Assembly (NCBI GenBank): GCA_021014325.1
Contig: CM037461.1
Location: 6,601,501 to 6,665,500, forward strand
DNA: 64,000 nucleotides
DNA from: Plazaster borealis
Taxonomy: Eukaryota > Echinodermata > Asteroidea > Forcipulatida > Labidiasteridae
Reading direction: 5' to 3'
Of this stretch, positions 24,701-33,700 are shown one piece after another. The notes beneath the pieces are model-generated. The model was not told the DNA's origin. It ran no database searches and saw only the letters and a program-made list of their open reading frames with translations. The first letter of the stretch is position 1, and each line of letters starts with the position of its first letter. Made by a program: the position numbers and the translations under genes.

Positions 24701-27700
24701 TAGGAAGTATATCTTTTCATGAATCCTAGTACAAGGGCTTTTCCCAAACCTCAGCTTAGGCTCTGTCTTTGTCCCCGTCTCTGGGTTTCGTTTGATGTTG
24801 GAAACGTGGAGCCGGAGTCCACGCCGAGGTTTTGGAAAATGCCCTGGACTCTAGCAGGACCCTAGTATAGGGTCTCACTGGGTGTAGTCTAGGTGCAAGA
24901 CAATTTTATTTGTATCCAACAGGGGAAGTTTTGTATCAATCCAAATTAAAAGGTCTTGTTCCAAGACTACTTCAGCTGTTGTCAAATATATCCAATTCCA
25001 CTTCCCTTGTATACATCCTAAATCCTTATTTACAGCTCTCCTCATCAGGTTTGTGAGCTACAGGTATCAATTTCACTTACAAGGCATTCTTGGTTTCATT
25101 GCAAGAAATGTATATTAATAATAACCCTCTTTTTCACAGACCTGTGGTGGCAGTAATCGAGATTGAGATCCTACAAGTCAACGACAAGAAACGTTCAAGC
25201 GTTTACCATGATATTGTCTTTGAGCAGGGTCCGCCCGATGGCACCATCATCTTGTCGCTCACTTCCCCCGGCAGAGACGATGTTCATGAGTTTGACGACG
25301 AGGCGGTGGATCAGGTCTTAGAGTTACTGGTGTGTATCGGAGATGCTATTCTGGTGAGGTGAGTCTTGAAGAATGTGCCCTTGAGCAGCAGTACGCAAAC
25401 TTTACGGCCGGTGACCCAATGAAACTTTCAGGCATTCAAACGCAACCCACCTACCGATTGCGGCTGATTAAAGGCACTGAACACGTTTGGTAATTGTGAA
25501 ATGAGGAATGTCTCAACTTTTGACTTTTTTAGTTATTAATATGAGCCCAACAAAAAAAACTTAACATTTTAAATTTTAACACTGGTCTTTGACAATTGTT
25601 TTCACTTGGTGTATTCCAACATATGCATAAAATAACAAGCCTGTGAAAATTTGGGCTCAATTGGTCATCGAAGTTGCAAGAAAATGTTGAAAGAAAAAAC
25701 ACCCTTGTTGTACAAATTTGTGTGCTTTCAGATAGGAATAAAATGCTTCTTGCAAGAAGTCTTTTATTATTTTAGTGAGAAATTACCTCTTTCTCAAAAC
25801 TACGTTACTTCAGAGGGAGTCGTTTCTCACAATGTTTTATACTATCAACAGCTCTCCGTTGCTCGTTACCAAGTCAGTTTTTATGTTAATATATATTTTG
25901 AGTTATTACCAAACGTGTACAGTTCCTTAAAACCCCCCTATTGCAGAGGTGCAAGTAATATCAAGCTAATATCAAGCTAATTTTGCGCTTTATAAATCTC
26001 TCTTTATTACTATTATTATTATTAATCTTAACTTAACATGAGTAAATTATTTAATCAAAACATTTTTTTTTACTCAAGTCGGACTTTGAATATCAACTCC
26101 AAAGTAGTGTCTCATTTCTGTATTACATTTTTTTAATGACAGCTGATTTTTGTTGTAGTAAGAAAGAGGTTTCAATTAAACAAATCGGTGTAATAATTAT
26201 TGGAGCAGTACATTTTTGTTTCACTACTGTTTGCAATCTGAACTCTTGAAATCCCACAGAAGCCTAATGTTTTTCGACCCCCTAGGTCAAATAAAATTAA
26301 TGTCAAAGTCGTTATGACTTAAACAAGAGAAATGTTGTCCGAGCTATAATTCTAGAAGGATTTGTTATATCAACTCCAAACTTGGCGTATGGATTGGTCT
26401 TTGGATACCCCAGAAGCCAGCCTGTTGTTTTTGGACCCCCTAGGTTAAATGTAAAGGTCATTTTGGCTAAAACAAAATGAACTAACTGAATGATAACTCA
26501 AGAAGAATGAGATTAATCTCCACGGAGCATTTGTGTTTGTCAACACACCATTCTTGTTTTTTATACTTTTATGAGTAATTAGTAATTACTCATAAAAGTA
26601 ATTATTACATCGAACTGATAATAAAAGTTGAGGAAAGATACCTTGTTGTTGATGATAGAACAAGTGGGAGAAATCTCTGTTGCTGACTGAATGATGACCC
26701 TTTTTCAATACGCTGCCCTAGAGTGCTCTAAAAAAAACTGTAGGAGCTTGCTATGGTGAACTGTTAGTAATGTCCATGAGAACATATCAAGCCTAACCAT
26801 TTAGAGACCATAGCTGCCGCAAGGGGCTTGTACTGAAATGCCCATAGCTGCCACAAGTAGCTTGTACTGAAATGCCCATAATGGCCGCAAACAGCTTGTA
26901 CTGAAATGCAATAGTGGCTACAAGCGGCTTGTACTGAAGTGCCATAGCGGCTACAAGTGGCTTGTACTTAAATGCCATAGCAGCCACAAACATCTTATAC
27001 TGAAGTGCCATAGCGGCCACAAGCGGCTTGTACTGAAATGCCATAGCGGCTACAAGTGGCTTGTACTGAAATGCCATAGCAGCCACAAACAGCTTATACT
27101 GAAGTGCCATAGCGGCCACAAGCGGCTTGTACTGAAATGCCATAGTGGCCACAAGCGGCTGCAAGATTTGACTTACTTCTGCTCAAACAAGAGGGTCAAA
27201 GAAAAGGTATCGATCCGAAATGATGCTTTCAAATGATTCCCATGTTAACATAGAATGTATAATTCTAAAACATAACCATGTATTACTATTTCTCCTGATC
27301 TTTTTCCTGAAAAAAAACATGTATTTTGTTTCATTTATTTTTTTAACTTAAAGGCATCGTACACGTTTGGTAATTACTCAAAATATATATTAGCATGAAA
27401 ACTGACTTGGTAACAAGTAACAGAGAGCTGTTGATAGTATAAAACATTGTGAGAAACGACTCCCTCTGAAGTAACGTAGTTTTTGAGAAAGAGGTAATTT
27501 CTCACTAAAATGATAAAAGACTTCTAGCTAGAAGCCTTTTATTCCTATCTGAAAGCACACAAATTTGTACAACAAGGGTGTTTTTTCTTTTATCATTTTC
27601 TTGCAACTTCGATGACCATTTGAGCCCAAATTTTCACAGGCTTGTTATTTTATGCATATGTTGGGATACACCAAGTGAGAACACTGGTCTTTGACAATTA

Positions 27701-30700
27701 CCAAACGTGTACGATGCCTTTAAAGGGACTCATTGCCTTTGAATTGGGTGTTTTGGGGCTATAAAAGCATTATGAAATGAATACGGTTGGAAAGATGTTT
27801 TAAAAGTAGAATATAATGATTCACACAAATATATCTCAAAATTGTGTGCTTTAACTTTTACTTTGTGGACTTACGCGGTCCGCCATTTTGTATAAATGTT
27901 CATGAAGTACAAGGAAAACCATGCAATTTCGAGGATATTTGTGTGAATCATGGCCGAGCGGATAAGAACACCGGACTCAAGCTTGGCGTTTCTGTTCAGC
28001 AGAGTGCGGGTTCGAGTCCCAGTCGTGACACTTGTGTCCTTAAGCAAGACACTTAACCATTATTGCTTCGTCCTTCGGATGGGGCGTAAAGCTGTTGGTC
28101 CCGTGTGTTGTGTAATGCAGGTAAAAGAACCCAGTGCACTTTTCTTAAAGAGAAGGGGTTCGCCCCGATGTTCCTGGTTTGATTGGCTGCATATTGCGCC
28201 ACAACACCTTGTAAACCATTACATGGTGCTAAGGAATTGGTCTCATACTTTAACACGTAGCTCCACAATACCTTGCAGGAAAATACCTTGAATATTGAAG
28301 CGCCTTTAGCCTCACTGAGTGACGGATATGAGTGCTATATAAGAAGCCACTTTCATTATTATTGTTATTGAATCATTATATTCTACTTTTAAAATGTCTT
28401 TCCAACCATATGGACAATTGCTTTTTATTGCCCAAAGCGCCCAATCCAAAGGTAATGAGTCCCTTTAATGGAATGGTCCTTTCAAGACATCACCTCAGGA
28501 TGTTTGTATTTATTCCTACAATCCACTTACCCATTGTATTCGTTGTTCTTGCAGGTTTGTTGAGATGTGTATGTTGGTTACATTCAAGGATGCAGTGAGT
28601 GCTCTGACAGCAAGAGACCTTGAAGGAGCCCAGGTACATTTTTGTAGGTTCTCAACTTTTTAGATGTTCAGGCACCGCCAAGAACACCTCTGGTTTTTTG
28701 TTTTTGTTTTTTCCAGGTGTTCAAGCATCGCTCGGAACACCTCTTGCTAATGTTCAAAATTGTTTAGGTGTTCGGGTGTAGCGCAAAAACGTCTATTTTT
28801 TTGTTCGATTAAAGAAAATCAGGTAATGTTAAAATGTTTTGAAACGCAGCTAAAATTAAATGTTTGCACTATATCTCCCTAAAACATGGAAGGAACCACT
28901 AATAGCCAATCTGAATGCCAACCATCAGTGATACTAATATTTACTAATGACGGTATGTTTTGATAACTGTCTCGCTTTTTGCGTTGGTTGTAGGTTGTTG
29001 GGAAGGAGCTGCACGTCAACCTCAAGACTGAGGATTGGGTGAACCAACTGGAGAAGGAACTAGCAATGTGTGCCCCTAACACAGAGAGACTATTTAACCC
29101 AGTCAGCAACAGCCTCTTAGGGGAGAGCTTTGATATTCCCTCAATGAGCTTCGACATGGACGGTGAGAAACGTTTGCTGCTCTTAATAATATCAAGTTAA
29201 AAACCACAAGGATTTCTAACTTTATGTTTGAAATAAAAAAGTCGCATCCCCTTAAGGTGATCCCCTGGCTACCGCTTCCCAGGTTGTATCGTAAATTTGG
29301 GTTTGATCCCTGGATACATGGAAGCTAACAATGTTGACAAAATAGGGAGACCACCAACATAGGGCTAAAAAGCTCAGTTGGTAGAGCACCACACGATACA
29401 CCGGTTACACCGGTTGTTGGTTCAAATCCTGCTCTTGTCAATTTTTCTTTGTTCAAACCCAGCTCTTAACAATGGTGAGATTTGCACACACCACACAGGC
29501 CGCAGGCAATTTGCACCAAAACCAGAAGGCCTGATATCATTGCTGCAAAATGCAGAATTATTTCACCAAATTACAACTGAATTTAATGACAACTCTGCAG
29601 GATGGTTGTATGGTGTGCTTATTGATGAGGATGGAAATGAAATCACTCTTCCAAAAGCAACACTGTGCTTTCCCTTCAGGGGGCATGTTTTATAGAAACT
29701 TACTGGAACCGTATAATCAGAGAACCCAGAGAACAGCTAGGTGGACTTCTCTGTCTTGCTGTGGATACAGCGCATCAATACCTCATGTCCACGCCTGTAT
29801 GGCAAAATGGTGACACGCATTGAGCATTTCTAGGTTTATTTTGGGTCAAACTGCCTGTCATGTGAAACCGTTTTGCCATATAAATGTACCAAATAAGGGC
29901 TTTTTAATAATAATGGCTCTTATTTAGCACAATTCCAAAGAATGAACATTGCGCTTCGAATATTCTTACCCCTGGTCACTGGACCTTTTATTTCATCCCT
30001 TAGACCATCTCAGCTCCTTTGGGAGTATACAGCCTGTGTTGCCAAGTATGTAGTGCACCAAGCTAAATCAATCACATGAACCATCTGTGCCCTCACAGGT
30101 ACCCATTTACCCCTGGGTGAAAAGAAGCAATTATAGTTAATAATAATAATAACAATAATGCAGTTCTTATATAGCGCTTTATACTCCCGATGGGTGTCTC
30201 AAAGCGCTCAGTATCTTTCCTACAAGGTAAGTGGAGTTACATGAAGTATGAGACCAATTCCTTTTACACCATGTAATGGTTTACAAGGTGCTGTGGCGCA
30301 ATATGCAGCCAATCAAACCAGGAACACCGGGGCGAACCCCTTCTCTTTACGATAAGTGCACTGGGTTCTTTTACGTGCATTACACAACACACGGGACCTA
30401 CGGCTTAACGTCCCATCCGAAGGACGAAGCATGTGGTTAAGTGTCTTGCTTCAGGACACAAGCGTTACGACTGGGATTCGAACCCACACTCTGCTGATCA
30501 GAAACACCAGAGCTTGAGTTCGGTGTTCTTATCCGCTCGGCCACGACACGCCACATGTGCTATGACAGGGATTCAAACCCACACCCTGATGACTTGGCCA
30601 TCAGACCTGGAGTCCGATGCACTTAGCCGCGACACGTTATACTAATGGCTGCACGCTTCCATAAATGGTCTCATGTGAGTCATGCAGATTGTGACTTGGT

Positions 30701-33700
30701 GTGTATTTCTATGATCAGAACTTTACAAAGTGCACCAAGGCAAAAGCAAGGACATATGAATGAGTTCCCACAATTGATGTAGTCGAGGTCTGCTCTGCTA
30801 TGGCTTGTCGCGGCCGAGCGGTTTAGTGCATCGGACTCAAGTTCTGGTTGTTGAGTCATCGGGGTGTGGGTTTGAATCATGGCCATGACACGTGTGTCCT
30901 TGAGCAAGACACTTAACAATAATTGCTTCTCTTCACCCAGGGGTAAATGGGTACCTGTGAGGGCAAAGATGGTTCTTGTGATTGATTTAGCTTGATGTGG
31001 CTACATATATGTTGCTTTATACTACCCGGGGAGCTGAGATGATTTAAGGAATGAAATATATGGTCCAGTGACCAGGGGTAATAATGTTTGAAGCTCAATG
31101 ATCATGCTTTGGAATTGCGCTATATAAGAGTCGATATTATTATTATTAAGTTGTATGCAAGTAGATGTAATGACAAATTGACTTGAAATGAAGTTAGTCT
31201 TCTTATAGTAGAAATGAAGTTAGTCTTCTTGGTATTCATGTTTATATTGACGCTGTTAAGTTGCAGGGATTGAGCTAGCCTCCGAACACCAAGCAAGCTC
31301 AGTGGTCTTAGACTTTTGAGCTTCTGGTGTCGACAAACGCCCATATTTGCTCTTTCTTTGATTTTAAAAATAAACCTTCTATTTATATCGTCGATGCCAT
31401 TCCTTTTCCATGTTCATGCAACTCTTTAATATGTGATTGTATTCTCTTATCTTAATTACTTGTTAATTATTTCCGTTTGCTTGTTTCCTATGTTCTTAGT
31501 TGCATTTTTTACAGAGTGATTTTGTTTATTAGTTTCATTGTTTTTGTTAATTAGCAATCGATGTTCTGCTATTTATTTCCCTGTTTACATAAACCAGTTG
31601 TTGCTTTTTTTTCATGTTGTTTCAAAATGGGTTCACTATTTATTATAATTTATTTCATATTGTACTTTCATTTTCAGCTGAAAATTATTTCATGTACACT
31701 TGGTTTACATTTTAATACTCTTTTTCTATTAACACCTGAGCTGAGCATTATTTGTTCATACCATTGTGTTGCTGTAGATGGTGTATTCATTTTTAAACTA
31801 AAAAATATGATTAGTTTTGAATTATTTGTAAAGAACCAACAGTTTTAAGTATTATGGATTCATTTTTCTTGCAGATGGAGATTGTGAATCAGTTGAAGAC
31901 AGCGAGGATACCCATGTCCTCCCTGCCCCACTTGTACCCCAGCTTGTTACCTCCCGTCCAAACACTCCAATCAATGACTCCTCAGAACCATCCTCTGAGT
32001 CAACTCAGCCAAAACCTGCAAGACCCTCTCGACCCCCACCCCTCTCTCGCCAAGTTAACCCACCCACTAGGCCATCAACACAGCCTGTGAAACCACCCCC
32101 TAGTAGGCCAAATGTTGCACCTCCGACAAAGGTTAAAGCAGGCTCAGATGTAGTATCAAAGGAAGCGGCTGATTTGACATTTGCAGCCCCTCCCCCTAGG
32201 CCAGGTGCCCCACCCCTAAGGCCAGGTGTACCACCCCTTAGACCAAACACAGTACCACCACGTCCAGCACCTAGCCATGGGACCACAAGGTCATCAACTG
32301 TGGTGCAGGTAAGAATGAATCCCCTTTTGCTATTAAATAAATCATAGACATTTGTAATTTGATCAATTTAAATTTATTTGGGCCAATTAAATTGTCAGTT
32401 AAGTTGTGAAAGAAATAATAATAATAATAAACTACAGCATTTATAAGGCGCACTTTACTGAAAAAAGAGAAACATCAAAAAAGGTCAAGTTCAAGTTTTG
32501 TGTTGGAAAGCAAGCAAGCAAGAGTGTGTGTTTGTTTTTGAGTGGAGGAGAGAGTTGTGTGAGTGTGTTGTATTAGGTGTCAAGTCTGAGTGTGAGAGTC
32601 TAGGTTCTATGTTGTATGTTTGTCCCCCCCCTCCCCCGAGGAACATGGAGACATGTCGAGATAGATCTTAGATGTTATTAGAGTCTTTAGACCTTGGTCT
32701 AGCTGTAAGAGATACACATTGCAGGTTTTTCTCATTAGCCAGCAACCCGAGTCAAACATGCACCCACTCGGGTTGGCAAACTGCAGTTTCAAGTCTGAGT
32801 GCCCCAAGAGGTACAGATCCTTATCAGCACTAATCGAATAAACAACCTGATAAGAATTGCATTGGTGTGGCATTGTTGGGCTACCTGAATGAACCATGGT
32901 TGTTAGTTGTAATGGACAACATTTGTAAGAGTTATTAAAGACTGGAGAAGATTAATAATTATGTAATGTTAAGTTGATACCACTTTGAACTGAAACCCTC
33001 TTTTGCACCAAACCCTTTTCCCCTGATTTACCCTCTTGCTGTTTATCAGATCAGTGCAATGGACATGCTCACTTTCCAGTCCAGCAGTGGAGCTTAATTG
33101 CTAAATGTCTTGTCAGGATTAACTCGGTGGGGAGTTTGTGTACTTATAAATGCCCTGGGAAAGACTTGAGAAGCAAAAATACCCAGGGGTATAAATGGGC
33201 ACCTGCGAGGGTAGAGGTTGATATTGTGTTTGAAAAGCCTTTGGAGCGCCACGGCAGCTCGGGGCTGTATACTCCCCAGGGAGCTGAGAAAGATTACAGG
33301 AATGTTATTGGCCCAATGACCAGGGCACTAATGTAAAGCGCATTGAGACGTTATTGTGAAATGCGCTATATATAAGAACTAGTTATTATACAACAGCCCA
33401 AATTTTATAATGGAGCAAACCCTTCATGACATGTACATGTAGTGGTCCTTGCAATTGTTTTCATCATAAAAACTTTTGTTTTTCAGTCAAGTGGGATCAG
33501 CAAACCTTTTGAGGTTAGTCACAAAGCACATGCCTCCTCAGAAGATGAAGCCTTAAAGCTTCTCCAGGACCTAGGAATGGATCTAAAGACACCTGCAACC
33601 CGCTTCCAAGCCCATCCTTCATCTGGGTCAACTATGCGTCAGGTCCAAAGCTCTGGAGACTTACAATTAGGCAAATTTGACATGAGTGATTCGGAAGATG

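Larger units (their letters stand above)
23477..25139. other. Intron m-n
   Basis: Contains a reversed LINE 3' end (23605-23895) and a stretch crowded with AATTGG/CCAATT words (24205-24545). The last ~90 bp before exon n match a SINE tail (TTGGTTTCATTGCAAGAAAT at ~25090). Confidence 0.6.
25359..28554. other. Intron n-o, largest repeat load
   Basis: Contains inverted M1 copies (25470-25931 and 27351-27724), repeat-like sequence with a terminal hairpin (26240-26550), the 33-bp minisatellite (26806-27163) and M3 with a nested SINE (27719-28467). No coding sequence. Confidence 0.65.
29163..31874. other. Intron p-q
   Basis: Contains a tRNA-like SINE (29241-29460), a coding-like open stretch of unknown origin (29462-29695), a reversed SINE (30140-30555), a forward SINE (30803-31145) and AT-rich sequence to 31874. 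Confidence 0.6.

Noticed and set aside
26793..27164. 123-codon repeat protein on the - strand
   Set aside because: Produced by the 33-bp minisatellite; no start context, splice sites or related protein recognised.
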